Part shown: in pieces, positions 46,870 to 58,498 of the stretch | Numbering within the stretch: position 1 is the first letter of the stretch | How the letters are laid out: every line of letters starts with the position of its first letter | Source of the DNA: Alnus glutinosa | Lineage: Eukaryota > Streptophyta > Magnoliopsida > Fagales > Betulaceae | Direction of reading: 5' to 3' | Assembly (NCBI RefSeq): GCF_958979055.1 | Contig: NC_084898.1 | Coordinates: 2,738,001 to 2,802,000 of the forward strand | Length of the DNA: 64,000 nucleotides | Program-made: the position numbers and the translations under genes | The notes under the pieces: generated by a model | The model's input: only the letters and a program-made list of their open reading frames with translations | Databases searched by the model: none | What the model was told of the DNA's origin: nothing

Positions 46870-47190
46870 GCAACAGAGACAGAGATATCCACCGCCGAGT
46901 TGTGGTAATTCTCAAGGCGCTGTTCATGGCTTAGAAGATGACCGTAAATTAGTTCAAGGGACTTTTGAAGCCCGACTACTTGGGCAACTGAAGACTCAAG
47001 AGAGAGACTAAATCAGGGACATGCATGAAGTGCATGTTGGTTGACAGTCTCTTTGCCATTGGCATCAGTGGAAATAATGGTTTGGGGAGGGATAGTTTTG
47101 GTGCCATCAACAAAATCATACAGTTGTTGAGCACGAAGGAGAGATAGATGAAGCTAGAGGAGATCTTTGTAGAGGAGGAAGCCATGTTGT
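46870..47190 (-). mobile_element. Degraded Copia gag-like fragment
   Basis: Minus-strand frames read LYDFVDGTKTIPPQTIIS, then TDANGKETVNQHALHACP, then after a frame change SSVAQVVGLQKSLELIYGHL. The pattern 'LYxFVDGTxxxPP' followed by a later helical block is typical of Copia gag (UBN2-like). The reading frames are broken. Confidence 0.45.
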
Positions 47191-48148
47191 TGGTCAAGGT
47201 AAGCTTTTATATATATATATATACCATATAAAGTAATGCAAGATATGTGTTTGTAGAATTGTTTTCCTCATCGCTTTGATGAGGGGATTTGTATTTCGTT
47301 TATATATGAACGTACTACAAGCTAGAGATAAACATATTTGCAATTTCAACTAATTAAACTGAAACTCTACAATAGAACGACACTTGTTCTTATCTTTATC
47401 TATACAAGGGGTTGAGTATACATGTGAATGTGAGAGTGTAGAAAGATATTTTATCTTAACATATTATATTATGAGCTCATTAAAAGGCTCTTTAGAATGA
47501 ACGATGGTCGTTTGAGTAAGGGACAAAGGTTCATGGCGTGAGCTTGTACAAAGGTTTTTAGAGTAGGAACAAAGGCGCAAGTTGTAAACACGAACGAAAG
47601 TCCTTAGAGTAAGGAGCAAAAGTTCATGGCACAAACACAAATAAAAGCCCTTGAAGTAGGGGACAAAAGTGCATGGTGCGGGCAAACTTACATAGCCCAG
47701 AAGTAATTAATCTTGGAGATGGCTCATAAGATTGAAAAAAGAAAAAAAGAAAAGAAGAAGAAGAAGAAGAAGAAGAAGATTTCGTATGAGGAAGAGTACT
47801 GTATAAGGATCTGCGAACTCCGCACAAAATTAAAGGATTAGATTTTGGCATAAACGTGTTGTCCCGCTTGACCCACAGGTTGACCCATTTAGTGGATACC
47901 GAAGGCATTGCTAAAATCTTCATTAAACTTGTGAAAGTGTGGATCATAAGAAGATCCTTATAAAGAGATTTGATACAGAAGTGTGGATCCATAACGTGCC
48001 TTCTCTACAACTTTTTATTTATTTATTTTTTAATTTTAATTTCAGAAAAGTAACCTTAACCGTAGCTTTTTCTAAAGAATCACAAAAGAAATAAACTTTC
48101 TCTAGCTTTGAAAGCTAAAAATCTCTCCCATTTTTTTTTCTTCTTCTT

Positions 48149-48201
<53 letters not shown>

Positions 48202-48224
48202 AAAAGAGAACATAATATAATTAT

Positions 48225-48482
48225 GAAAGAAACTTGTATTTCTAATCTAATTTTCTTGTACAAAGAAATGACCTATTTATATTTGAATGAGACCAAAGAA
48301 TAAGGAAAATACCGTAATTATACAAAGTAAGGAAGATATCATAATTACAAAATTATACAATATTCATATTTACAATAATATCAAATAATACGGTAGTTAA
48401 TGGGAGAATATTTTCGTAATATGCTAAGAATGTTACGAAAATTTGCTACCACAAGTATGCCAAGCATCATATTCTAACATCC
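48225..48482 (-). mobile_element. Copia LTR remnant
   Basis: On the minus strand, gagtttgaggggatgttaga has the form of a polypurine tract followed by an LTR beginning TGTTAGAATATGATGC. It lies on the 3' side of the minus-strand Copia RNase H fragment (49480-50041), from which it is separated by the hAT-like insertion. The long T tract at 48140-48197 lies just beyond. Confidence 0.55.
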
Positions 48483-48489
48483 CCTCAAA

Positions 48490-48657
48490 CTCTAGGGTAA
48501 GGTTGGCAATTTTGACATGACTCAACAACCTGACACGAACACGATATGAAATTAGCGGGTTTGGTTTTACCTTAAACGGGTTATGGATCATAAACGGGTT
48601 GACCCGTTTATTTCGGTCTGGCGGGTCATGTTACGGGTGACCCGCTAGACACGATTA

Positions 48658-48694
<37 letters not shown>

Positions 48695-49455
48695 ATTTGT
48701 TTTTAAAGGAAATGGGATTAGGCGACTAGGTAGAGAAGAGAAAACACAAAAAAAAAAAAATAAAAAAATCCTAACTTCTTTTTCCTTCGGCGCCGCCCCC
48801 CTTTTCTTTCTCGCTCTCTCTACACTACTCTCTCTGCAATTCAATGGAGTTCAAGTTTCGAGCCGTTGATGACTGACTGCCAATATGTTCCAACCCTCCT
48901 TCCAGCATCAGCTATTTTATCGAGCACGCATTCAGAGGTCCGTAAGTAAATCAATCCTCTCTTCTATATGCGCCTATTGGTTGCTGAGTAAATGTGAGAG
49001 AGGAAAAGAAAATAAAGCCTTTTAATTTGATTGTGTGCTTTGTGCTGTTTTGAATTTCAAACTGTTTTCATGTAAATCGAACTGTTTTTCTTTAATTTTT
49101 GTGGGATACTATTTTCTTTTGTTTGTTTGCTGAGAAAAGAAAGGAAAATGTCTGAATCTTATGTCTTACACTGCTCTGGTTCAGCTTACCTGATTCGGAC
49201 AAGGTTCAGTTACTGAAAAATCAAAGATCTTTTAAGACCCATAATTCCTTTTCATTTCTCACATTTACCTGAGAACCAAACATGCGACACATTCCCTTAA
49301 AAGTGATTTTAAGCTAAACGGGTTTCACGGGTCGTGTCGGGTGATTCGTAAAAATTACAGTGTCGTGTCGTGTCTGGAGCTCCGACCCGTTAACATAAAC
49401 GAGTCGTGTTTGAGTCTAGCTTAAACGGGTCGCGGGTCTCCATGGGTCGTAAACT
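48490..49455. mobile_element. hAT-like element inserted in the Copia 3' end
   Basis: The ends are AAGGTTGGCAATTTTGACAT on the left and AAGCCGACCAGTTTACGACC read from the right. Terminal zones are crowded with ACCCGTT/AACGGGT words. The flanks are Copia sequence on both sides (gagtttgagggg and aactctagttggctat on the minus strand). A (TTA)n run is at 48658-48691. I could not define a clean 8-bp target duplication. No coding domain recognised. Confidence 0.55.
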
Positions 49456-49479
49456 GGTCGGCTTTAGGGGGCATAGCCA

Positions 49480-50041
49480 ACTAGAGTTTGGAGATAAGAT
49501 CACGTAGTCGTCCTGGTGGATGAGATTTGGTAAAGATGTCAGCAAGTTGATCTTCAAAGGAGATGGAGTGAAGATGTAAAGTGTCATCCTAAAGATAATG
49601 TCTGATGAAGTGACAATCAATCTTGATATGTTTAGTGCGCTCGTGAAAAATATCCTTGTAAGCAATTTGAATACCACTTCGATTATCGCAAATGATGGGA
49701 GAACAACCAAATGGAGAGACAACCATATCGGACAAGAGCCAACGCAGCCAAATAAGTTTAGAAGTAGTGTCAGTGAGGACACAATATTCAGCTTCAGTAC
49801 TGGATCGAGCAACAATAGATTGTTTCTTACTCCACCATGAAATTAAATAAGTCCCAAGTAAGAAACAATAACCTGTGGTTGAGCTGCAATTCGTAGGATC
49901 ACCAGCCCAATCAGCATCAGAGTAGGCCTGGAGCTCAAGAGATGAATGAGAGGAGAAGTGAAGTCCCTGAAATAAAGTGCCATTGACATAACGCAGAATG
50001 CGAAGAGCAACATCATAATGAGTGGAGCGAGGGGCACTCAA
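49480..50041 (-). pseudogene. Copia RNase H C-terminal fragment
   Basis: The frame reads RSTHYDVALRILRYVNGT, LELQAYSDADWAGDP, GYCFLLGTYLISWWSKKQS, RSSTEAEYCVLTDTTSKLIW and FHERTKHIKIDCHFIRHYL, the standard order at the end of Ty1/Copia polyproteins, with Asp of SDADWAG and Glu of STEAEY in place. A frameshift near 49590 separates it from DDTLHLHSISFEDQLADIFT-like residues. Upstream pol and gag parts are missing. Confidence 0.85.
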
Positions 50042-50848
50042 TTTATTTCTTCCTATTAGCTTAAACTTTTAGGACAAGTGGCAATTTAACATGGTATCAG
50101 AGCCAAAGGTCCCGAGTTCAAACCTTGACTACGTCATTTACCTCCTATTTCAATTAAATATTCAACGTGTTGGGCCTCACCTATTAAAAGGAAGTCTGAG
50201 CCCACACGTAAGGAAGAGTGTTAAAGTATTGATTATGAATAATTGCACCATTGGTTCTTGTGGTTGGCCTAAATTACAAATCACTCCATGTGATATCAAC
50301 ATGAATTCAGAGATTCTTGTGGTTAGCTTAATCTACAAATCGATTTCTGGAGTCAAATTCTGTTAAAATTTTTGATAAATTTTGTTAAATGCCACGTAAG
50401 CGTCACATCAGCCAATAAGATGGTGACATGTGTCCATCTTAATTAAAAAAATATATTAAAAAAATAAAACTTATTTATTTATTTTTTTTAAAAAAGCAAA
50501 GGGGTGGCTGCCGGCTTTTTTTTTTTAAAAAAAATAAGTTGTATTTATTTATTTATTAATATATATATAAAGATGGACACATGTTGCCATTTTATTGATA
50601 CTGTCGTGGCGATGACGTGGCGTTTAACGAAATCTGTCAAATTTTTTAATGGAATTTGACTCCAAGAATCGATTTGTAAATTAAGCCAACTACAAGGATT
50701 TCTGAATTCATGTTGATACCACATAAAGTGATTTGTAATTTAGGCCAACCACAGGGACCAATGGTGCAATTATCCCTACTGATTAAATGATTAAATTTAC
50801 CTCTTTCTATCAACTTAAGCTTTTGAAATAAATAGTAATTTAATATTT
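50042..50848 (+). mobile_element. TRIM (Katydid-like) element, interrupted by a MITE
   Basis: A truncated 5' LTR end (ttagcttaaacttttaggac ... atttaaca) is followed at once by TGGTATCAGAGCC (50087-50099), a tRNA-Met-type primer-binding site. A short internal region with no coding capacity follows. Then the 3' LTR begins TGTTAAAGTATTGATTA at 50219, is split by the 50236-50776 element, and resumes aatgattaaatttacctctt to cttaagcttttgaaataaat. The two LTR tails match each other. Small size, no genes and this PBS are typical of TRIMs. Confidence 0.7.
50236..50776. mobile_element. Mutator-like long-TIR element, 541 bp, nested in the TRIM
   Basis: The ends are AATAATTGCACCATTGGTTC-like on the left and GGGATAATTGCACCATTGGT from the right. 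Flanks tattgatta (50227-50235) and tactgatta (50777-50785) match at 8 of 9 positions. Inner arms include gccaataagatggtgacatg answered by a similar phrase near 50583. Same family as 31353-32025. Confidence 0.82.
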
Positions 50849-50944
50849 TTTTTATCTATCGTCAATCGTTATATTGTTCAACCTCAGAGATTGGATGTTG
50901 TAGCCAAGGTTATATTGTAGATTTATGATTTTTTTTGTTTGTTT

Positions 50945-51110
50945 TGAATTTATCAAATAACAGGTCGGGTCGTGTTGTGTCAACCCGTTATTAAAATGAT
51001 TGTATCGGGGTCAAGGGGTCTGCCCAATTTAGCTAAACGAATCGTGTCAGGGTTGATCCTTAACGGGTTGGAAAGTCACACACACGCCAACCCGTTTTAC
51101 CAGTCCTAAG
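50945..51110. mobile_element. Fragment related to the ACCCGTT-rich hAT-like family
   Basis: Contains ggtcgggtcgtgttgtgtca and ccaacccgttttaccagtcc, matching the terminal zones of 48490-49455. It may be the true partner end of a larger element or an independent fragment. Confidence 0.45.
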
Positions 51111-52019
51111 AGTATAGCAATGTGGTGATGGAATCACACGTGAGGGGAATATTGTTGAGCATATAAGTGTGAGTGTAAAAAGGTTTAAGTCCCACATTAG
51201 AAAGATGTTATAAGTGTAAGTGATTAATATATCATATAGTTATGCTTAAACTCATAGACTTACACTTTTGGGTTAAATGATGTCTCAACAAGGTATATTA
51301 TGAGCTCATTAAATAATTTCTCAAGGTATCAATCTCCTCTAACACAAGGATTAGTATGTATTATCACTGTGATACGTTTGTTTTGTTGATGAGGATGAAG
51401 ATGAAACTCTGTTTTTTCATCTATTGGGTTATCCTTTTCCTTGACAAGGAGTCACACACAAGAATATTACTTTATTCAAGAACAAAATCCAAGAAGTAGA
51501 TTCTTTGGACTAGAGGCAACCCAGAATAGGCATCTTCTAGCTGTTTCAAATACATTAGAAATCATAAGTAATCTAACTCCAATCAAGACAATTGCATTAG
51601 GCTTTTATCCAAGGGTGAATAAGTAGTTGAAAACTTATGCATAAACGAAAGTTTTTCATTAAAGTGGAGTTGTTTTGAGAATCTAGGTAGTGGGTAATTA
51701 GTTGATGAAACATGGTGGCTTTTGGCTTTTAGAAAATGACATGACTTTTCAAATCTAGCTCTTTTCTATATGCATGTCATGGTAACCATTCCAATATTTT
51801 TGAGTGTCTTCTTAGAGTTCGAAAATCCAATGTTTTCCCTCTTAAGACGGTGTTTTCCAATGCTTTCTTCCCCTTTAGAAATCCTATCTTAATTTTTGCA
51901 CTATAATTGATTCCATAATCATTATCCTAATAATTTCCCTTTAGTTACCATATATTTCCAAAAGGGTTGAGGTGAAAAAATAAAAGTTCTTAGAGTCTCA
52001 TCGAATGTTCTGGTTTTCC
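51111..52019. other. Intergenic DNA with an LTR-like scrap
   Basis: 51170-51320 has agtcccacattagaaagatg and ttatgagctcattaaa, phrases partly shared with 47405-47480 and typical of degraded LTRs. No gene seen. Confidence 0.35.
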
Positions 52020-52390
52020 TCTTGAACGTTTGGTGTACTTTAGTTGAACGTTCGTCCTTTATATTGAACGTTCAATGTACTGTTTGGACATATGTCTGCA
52101 CGCCTGTCCTGTACTTTAATTTCCCGACATTCGGTCGAACGATCGATGTACTGTCTGACGTACACACCTGTACTTTCCCGACATACGGTCGAAAGATCGG
52201 TGTACTGTCTGACGTACACACCAGACGCATGGGCACACATATGTACCTCAATACAGTCGACTGTAGCATACTACAATCGATCGAACGTTATCCAACATCA
52301 ACCCTTCATATCTAGGGTTACAGGCGAACGTTCGGACTTCCAAAATTGGACGTTTGGCATAAGGGTTTGACTCGAACGTTCGGCTAGTAA
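52020..52390. repeat. Cluster of AACGTTCG palindromes with a 54-bp tandem repeat
   Basis: The palindromic word GAACGTTCG or a close variant occurs at about 52025, 52044, 52063, 52324 and 52373, among similar words. Inside it, cccgacattcggtcgaacga (52123) and cccgacatacggtcgaaaga (52177) start two 54-bp tandem units that also share tgtactgtctgacgtacaca. No protein is recognisable. Confidence 0.7.
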
Positions 52391-53193
52391 CAAAAGTCAA
52401 TATTCTTACTTCCAATAATCCCTAACGAACCTTACCAAACCCATTAGCCATTCCAAAGCTCAATTAACTATATATAATAATTTGTGGTATTACAAATAAT
52501 GACAAGTTCAACATAGGGCACCGCTCTGCATGAGTGCTATTATATTATATGGTATTAGGCGGGGCTAGATCCCTATTTTTCTTTATTCATTTCTTTCTCC
52601 CTCTCCCCTTTTTTTTCTTTCGGTACTCTTTCTCCCTTTTTTATAAACAAATGAGTAGAAAATGATTAAAAATATTAGTTCAATAAGATAAAGAAACAAT
52701 TTCTATAAGTAGATGTATGATTGTTTTTTGAAAGCGGCAAGGTAAAATTAAAAAAAAAAGAAAAAGAAAAAAAGAAGAAGGAAGCTTTTGATCAACCAAT
52801 TTAGATATATATATATATAAGCCATTGGAGACGCTCACTCGTTAGAATTAATAAAGATGTTATCCTTTGTATTCGACCGAGATCTAACAGTCTTAAAAAA
52901 AAGAAGGATAAAAGCTTGTGTATAAATTCATGAGTCACAAAATGATACTATCGAGTTACAATAGGACATTTGTGAGTTTGTAATAGACCCCAATCCTTGC
53001 CTTTTGACGCATTCCAAATTCATTTAGCCTTTGGACTTCTTACGAAAGCTCAATCCCAACAAATTGACCTTCAAAGCTCCCCAACACAATTCTCACCTTT
53101 AATTTAGAGACGCAGGCCAGTATTTCCACTACATATACTCTCATGGGGTGGTGAAGTAAGAAAGAACAAGCACTCTTTAGTTCTTTTGCAAAC

Positions 53194-55476
53194 ATGGAAA
53201 GTAAAAAGTGTGGAGTGTTGCCCATCATGAAAGTTATGCTTCTTTTCTGCATCATTTCCATGTTTAATCTCCACCCATCTCAGGTTGTGTCGCTTAGTGA
53301 TGTAGATGAGAGGCAAAACAGCTTAAAAACTTTCATTGTTTATGTTGAGAAGTCAGAGGGTGAAGCTACCTTGCCATCAGAAGATTTGCATAGCTGGTAC
53401 GAGTCATTCTTGCAAGTTACTAAAGAAGGCTCAGAAAAGCAACCACGCATTGTTCATTCGTATCGAAATGTGGTTAAAGGATTTGCAGCAAGATTGACGG
53501 CTGAGGAAGCCAAAGCCATGGAAGATAAGGATGGTGTTTTGTCGGTTCAGCAAGAAAAAATATTGCCCTTGCATACAACTCACACTCCTGATTTCTTGGG
53601 TTTGCACCCAGAGATGGGATTTTGGAAAGAATCAAACTTTGGTAAGGGTGTGGTAATTGGAGTCATGGACACCGGCGTTTGGCCATACCATTCTTCATTT
53701 AGCGACGAGGGAATTCCTCCACCACCCGCTAAATGGAAAGGCAAATGTGAATTCAGTAGGACTTCATGCAATAACAAGATCATTGGAGCAAGAAGTTTCC
53801 AACGCTCAGTTCAAGATAGGGAATCCGTGCTGCCATATGATGAGATAGGACATGGCACCCACACGGCCAGCACAGCAGCTGGAAATTTTGTGAAAGATGC
53901 TAATGCGTTTGGGAATGCCAATGGCACGGCGGTTGGCATAGCTCCTTACGCTCACTTGGCGATTTACAAAGTATGCTCTTTGTTTGGTTGCGGCGAGAGT
54001 GATATTTTGGCTGCTCTTGATGCTGCACTTGAGGACGGTGTCGATGTCATTTCCATCTCCATTGGTGGACCTTCTCGTCCATTCTATTTGGACCCAATTG
54101 CACTTGGAGCATTCTCAGCCATGCAGTTAGGTATTCTTGTGACCTGTTCGGCTGGAAATTCTGGTCCATATAGATATTCTATTAGCAACGAGGCCCCATG
54201 GATTCTCACCGTTGGAGCAAGCACCATTGATAGAAGCATAAGAGCAGTTGTGCGTCTCGGAAATGGGGAGGAACTCAATGGCGAATCCCTTTTCCAGCCA
54301 AAGAGTTTCAACTCCACTTTAATGCCATTGGTTTATGCAAACGGTTCAAGAGGATCTTCATATTGTGCCCCGAGAACATTGAAAGGGATGAGTGTGAATG
54401 GAACGGTGGTGTTATGTATGACAAAATGGGACATTCCAAGTGTTGTACAAGGAGAATTTGTCAAAAATGCTAGTGGCGCTGCCATGATTGTTATGAACCA
54501 AAAACGGGACGGATTTAGTACCTTAGCCGAAGCTCATGTTCTTCCTGCCTCAGATGTGAGTTATGAAGCAGGGTTACAGATCAAATCATATATAAACTCA
54601 ACCTCAAAACCAATGGCCACAATCTTATTCAAAGGAACTGTAATTGAAAAATCATCGCCTCCCAGGGTTGCTTCATTTTCTTCTAGAGGGCCATCGCTGG
54701 AAAGTCGTGGAATCTTGAAACCAGATATTATAGGTCCCGGAGTGAGCATTCTAGCCGCATGGCCCCTCCATTTGGCAAAGAAGCCAAGCTCAATGTCACC
54801 ATTTAACATCCTGTCTGGAACCTCAATGTCTTGCCCCCATGTAAGCGGCATTGCGGCCTTGCTCAAGAGCTCCCATCCTGATTGGTCGCCGGCTGCCATT
54901 AAATCGGCCATCATGACCACCGCCAACTATCTAAGCCTCCAAGGTGAGCACATTCTCGATGAAAGGCTTCATTCTGCTGACCTCTTTGCCATAGGTTCAG
55001 GCCATGTCAATCCCTCAAGAGCAAATGATCCTGGGCTGGTTTATGATATCCAACCCAAGGGTTATGTTTCTTATTTATGTGGTTTGAACTACACAGATAG
55101 AGAGCTAGGAATCATATTGCAAAGAAAGTTTAACTGCTTGCATGTGAAAAACATACATGAGGGAGAGCTAAATTATCCTTCATTTTATGTGGTCTTGCGG
55201 TCTAGTACTCCTCAGACATTTAAGAGGAAAGTGACAAACGTTGGCGTGGCTAATTCAACTTACCAAGTAGAGATTGTTCCACCCAAAGGAGTTGGTGTTA
55301 GTGTAAGGCCTAATAAGCTTACATTCACCAAGCTGAAGCAGACGAGAAGGTACTCGGTAACATTTAGCCCATTGATCAATGGTAGTAGGAATGTGAGTGA
55401 GGTGGCTCAGGGATTTCTGAGATGGGTTTCTGATGAGTATAGCGTTAGAAGCCCAATAGGTGTTGAACTTATATGA
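53194..55476 (+). CDS. Subtilisin-like serine protease, SBT1-type
   Basis: A single open exon of 760 codons, usual for plant subtilases, encodes a secreted (apoplastic) protease. The N-terminus has a hydrophobic signal segment ([19 protein letters not shown]). The I9 propeptide follows from TFIVYVEKS to about residue 125. The S8 domain begins [10 protein letters not shown] and has catalytic Asp159 (GVMDTGVW), His220 (GHGTHTAS), oxyanion Asn322 (SAGNSGP) and Ser544 ([11 protein letters not shown]). A PA domain is inserted between Asn322 and Ser544 (about residues 360-490). The C-terminal fibronectin-III-like domain holds [21 protein letters not shown] was chosen as start because it is the first ATG in frame and directly precedes the signal peptide. 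No introns or lesions. The physiological substrate cannot be read from the sequence. Confidence 0.94.
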   Translation: MESKKCGVLPIMKVMLLFCIISMFNLHPSQVVSLSDVDERQNSLKTFIVYVEKSEGEATLPSEDLHSWYESFLQVTKEGSEKQPRIVHSYRNVVKGFAARLTAEEAKAMEDKDGVLSVQQEKILPLHTTHTPDFLGLHPEMGFWKESNFGKGVVIGVMDTGVWPYHSSFSDEGIPPPPAKWKGKCEFSRTSCNNKIIGARSFQRSVQDRESVLPYDEIGHGTHTASTAAGNFVKDANAFGNANGTAVGIAPYAHLAIYKVCSLFGCGESDILAALDAALEDGVDVISISIGGPSRPFYLDPIALGAFSAMQLGILVTCSAGNSGPYRYSISNEAPWILTVGASTIDRSIRAVVRLGNGEELNGESLFQPKSFNSTLMPLVYANGSRGSSYCAPRTLKGMSVNGTVVLCMTKWDIPSVVQGEFVKNASGAAMIVMNQKRDGFSTLAEAHVLPASDVSYEAGLQIKSYINSTSKPMATILFKGTVIEKSSPPRVASFSSRGPSLESRGILKPDIIGPGVSILAAWPLHLAKKPSSMSPFNILSGTSMSCPHVSGIAALLKSSHPDWSPAAIKSAIMTTANYLSLQGEHILDERLHSADLFAIGSGHVNPSRANDPGLVYDIQPKGYVSYLCGLNYTDRELGIILQRKFNCLHVKNIHEGELNYPSFYVVLRSSTPQTFKRKVTNVGVANSTYQVEIVPPKGVGVSVRPNKLTFTKLKQTRRYSVTFSPLINGSRNVSEVAQGFLRWVSDEYSVRSPIGVELI

Positions 55477-55779
55477 AGCAACATGTACGTGTGGAGTGTT
55501 GGGAAAAGGGTAATTCAAAAAACTCGTAGCATTCCTAGCTAGCTAGTAGTGTCATACAAGGGGGATCAAATATTTAGGTTCTTATCTCTATTTTCTTTTT
55601 GGGTTGAGAATAAAGTTGCTTCAATTACAACAATGTTGTTTGTGCAATGCAATCGAATCTATCCTTTCTTTCTTTCTTTTTCTTTTTTTTTTTTCCCATT
55701 TTTTTTTTTTTTTTTTACTCTATTGTCTTGAAGAATTGAAATTTTAGAAAGATAAAAACATCGTTTGAGAGCATTTTAG

Positions 55780-56310
55780 CATTTTTTTTTTTTGGTAAAA
55801 TTTCAAAGCTTTCATTAAAAATCAAGACGAAGCATCTCGATCAACAAGTATAATGTCATGAATAGAAAAATAGGGTAATCTTCCATCCAAACATGCTCGA
55901 TCTAGTGACTATTGGATTGCCTCCTTCACTAAATGATGAGTTGCCATGTTTGCTTCTCTTTTGATGTGTCTCATGTGCCATGATTGAAGACTTTTGAGTA
56001 TCATCTTCACATCATCAACCAGCTACGTACCCATACCGACTTCAACATTGACCTTCCTTCCACAAGGCATGAACAACATCCGGTGCATCCCTTTCTATTT
56101 TGATATTTAGAGACCCAAATCTCTACTAAACTTTACTGCCTTCCATGTTGCATATGCTTCATCTACTATTGGGTCAGTTATATAAGGTTTAGATGAACAC
56201 AAAGATGCTAACATATTCCTGCTATAATTTCTAACAATTGTACCCACACCCATCTTCTTGTTTGAAGTATCTATCGCCGCATCCACTTGACCTCATGACG
56301 AAATTTATCA
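55780..56310 (-). mobile_element. LINE 3' end with RNase H-like domain, decayed
   Basis: Minus-strand pieces read DAAIDTSNKKMGVGTIVRNY, SSKPYITDPIVDEAYATWKA, then after a frame change IERDAPDVVHALWKEGQ and, further on, SWHMRHIKREANMATHHLVK. This is the RNase H-like end of a LINE ORF2. A plus-strand T-run at 55783-55793 is the remains of its poly(A) tail. Several stops and frameshifts. Confidence 0.7.
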
Positions 56311-56806
56311 TAGAATGTTTTGTCACCTGGCTTGGACGTTACTTGACCATGTTGACGAAATCCAGCAATAAAGTTTTGTCACCTAAAACATCACCTAGAC
56401 ATGTTGATGCTGCTGAGTTATGTCAGAAAGTTAACAATGAAACCCTACTTATCATGCCGACAAAATATTCATGTCTTTACGGTGCGGGGATTCCTGCTCT
56501 AAAAATGCAACCTTTTTTCACATGTTGCATGGACCTAATCCATTTCCCTATAAATAGAATAGGACGTCCATTTTGTGGACCGAAAAGAATAGGCTTTTCT
56601 TGAGCTCTAAATCCTTTTGTGAGGATTCCATAGCTTCTTTGTTGTTGTGCCAAGAGAGTTTCTTGTTCGTATAACCAAGACTTTCTCAACAATTTATGAT
56701 TTCAAGGATATCACAAACCACCTTTTATTTCAAAAACTCTATACAACTATGATTTTCTCTATAGGTAAGTTTAAGGCCATTAAAAGAAATGTTATCGTTT
56801 GCAAGA
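56311..56806. other. Unassigned sequence between LINE remnant and tandem repeat
   Basis: An open frame of about 120 codons lies here on the plus strand, but it has no recognisable motif. Upstream of it the DNA belongs to the LINE fragment. I see nothing I can name. Confidence 0.35.
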
Positions 56807-56975
56807 TTTGGAGTTTAGATGAGATTTTAGTTTGATTTTGTTGCGTGTTTTTCCTTCTATACTCCTCTTGTTGGTTCTTTAGTTATCTTTTGGAGTTTAG
56901 ATGAGATTTTAGTTTGATTTTGTTGCGTGTTTTTCCTTCTATACTCCTCTTGTTGGTTCTTTAGTTATCTTTTAC
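56807..56975. repeat. 82-bp tandem duplication
   Basis: tttggagtttagatgagatt ... gttctttagttatctttt occurs at 56807 and again at 56889 with no visible difference, so it arose recently. Confidence 0.9.
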
Positions 56976-57476
56976 TTTAGCACTGCTAAGGTTTCTTTGT
57001 AATTAGATTCGTTATTGATAATGAAAAGTTACTCATTCATAAAGAAAAAAAAGTTTACTTTGCCTGTATTTTAATCTTATACATTATAGCGATCGCTTAG
57101 GAGAAATTACACTTTACCCCCCCTAATGTATCCACCTATTGGCAATTTGACGCCCAATGTTTAAAAATTGGTAAATGACCCCCTGATATAACCAACTTTG
57201 GCACTTAAAACCTTCCGTCCACTTGGTCTGTCAAAAATGACGGAAAAGAGGTCACGTACAGCTCACATGACCACTTAAAGGCCAGCTTTCCAAAATTATC
57301 CCTGCTCAAAACGGTGAGTTGCACCCCATAGTAACTTTTAACGCATATACCTTCTCTGATATACTTAGAACTGTGCGCCGTCGTTCACCAAGCCATCGTT
57401 ACAGACCTCCAAAACAAGCGCAGCTCAAAGGTCTCTTGCATTCGGGAAGGGAAGTGGAGACTTGGTCAAAGCTTTA

Positions 57477-57645
57477 ACACTTGTTTGGCGCCTGCGATGT
57501 TGCCGAGCATCTCCTCCATGTATATGTACTTGTACCAGAGCTGGTTCATTCTCAGCAGGAGTGACACCGCACGGTCCTAGACATTGCGCGCGTGGTTGAT
57601 GAACTTGTTCTTCATCTCTACCTCGGTATTGCGCTTCTGAGACTA
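57477..57645 (-). pseudogene. Captured fragment of Crooked neck/CLF1 splicing factor
   Basis: The minus-strand frame reads [52 protein letters not shown]. Crooked neck (Clf1/Syf3), a HAT-repeat protein of the Prp19-associated spliceosome, has [20 protein letters not shown] and LWYKYxxMEEMLGNVAGARQ, so the stop (57577-57579) replaces the Trp of NVWDRA. The match ends at KQVLKL followed by TGA. Only about 50 codons are present, in one long-TIR element. Confidence 0.82.
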
Positions 57646-58009
57646 CATAGACGATTTTTATGGTGGGGAGGCCCCAGTTATTCTCTAGAATAGTTCGACG
57701 AACTTCTTGGGATGTTGGCCTTGGATGTCAGCGATCACGACCATGCCATTGCCATGTTGGGAAAAAAGGCGCGCCGTAACTTGTAAGACCTTGCCTTGAG
57801 TTTGCTTATAAGAAAAACAACTTTAGTAAACTGGTTGTGTTGTTTTTCCAGACACTAACTGTATCAAAGAGACAAAGAGGGCATCCTTGCAAATTTATAA
57901 TGCATATCACTTCCTTTTCAGGTTGTTCTCAGCTCATATGATCATCATATTGTATGACGATAATCTTTAAAATCCTCCACTTCCAAAAATAGACATGTAT
58001 AAATAATTG

Positions 58010-58260
58010 TAATCCGTTCTCCTCCCCGCACCGAACTGCAGCATCCTATAGGTCGTTAGATTGGTCACATCTTCTGCAGGTTTATTGTCGGCACCGAACC
58101 TTGCTATGGCACGCATAGACTGGAAAGAGACCCCCACGATGCATGTGATATTGTGGATGTCTACGTTGCCAATTCCGGGTAGCAAACCAATATCAAGAAT
58201 AGGACATGCATGAGACACATCGTGACCGACTTGGTGGTTAGCGTTCCACGTCCTCTGTTT
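58010..58260 (-). pseudogene. Probable captured coding fragment, unrecognised
   Basis: A minus-strand frame reads NANHQVGHDVSHACPILDIG, LLPGIGNVDIHNITCIVGVS and ARFGADNKPAEDVTNLTTYR. Its composition is that of a real soluble protein and not repeat noise, but I cannot place the family. It runs upstream into the (GA)n microsatellite, which gives a meaningless Ser-Leu tail. Confidence 0.4.
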
Positions 58261-58275
58261 GACCGCCGCGTTTTC

Positions 58276-58277
<2 letters not shown>

Positions 58278-58356
<79 letters not shown>
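58278..58356. repeat. (GA)n microsatellite, about 39 units
   Basis: Uninterrupted GA dinucleotides inside the 3.3-kb long-TIR element. Confidence 0.95.
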
Positions 58357-58360
<4 letters not shown>

Positions 58361-58451
58361 ATAGTATTAGAGACTGGCATAATTTATATGCGCACTAGGC
58401 ATCAAGAAATGCATGCGTACGCTTGAGGAGATTACTGTTTTACTGCAAACT

Positions 58452-58498
58452 GCAACTGTAGTTTCTGCAGACCCGTGTGGTGCAGAAACTGCAGTTGC
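58452..58498. repeat. Short hairpin-forming inverted repeat
   Basis: gcaactgtagtttctgca (58452-58469) is answered by tgcagaaactgcagttgc (58481-58498), 17 of 18 bases paired around an 11-base loop. It could be the foot of a tiny MITE; nothing shows it is transcribed. Confidence 0.7.

Noticed and set aside
56238..56603. A 121-codon plus-strand frame
   Set aside because: Its first part is antisense to the LINE remnant, and the rest shows no motif or compositional sign of coding.
58210..58398. Frame with a long Glu-Arg repeat
   Set aside because: Pure translation of the (GA)n microsatellite.
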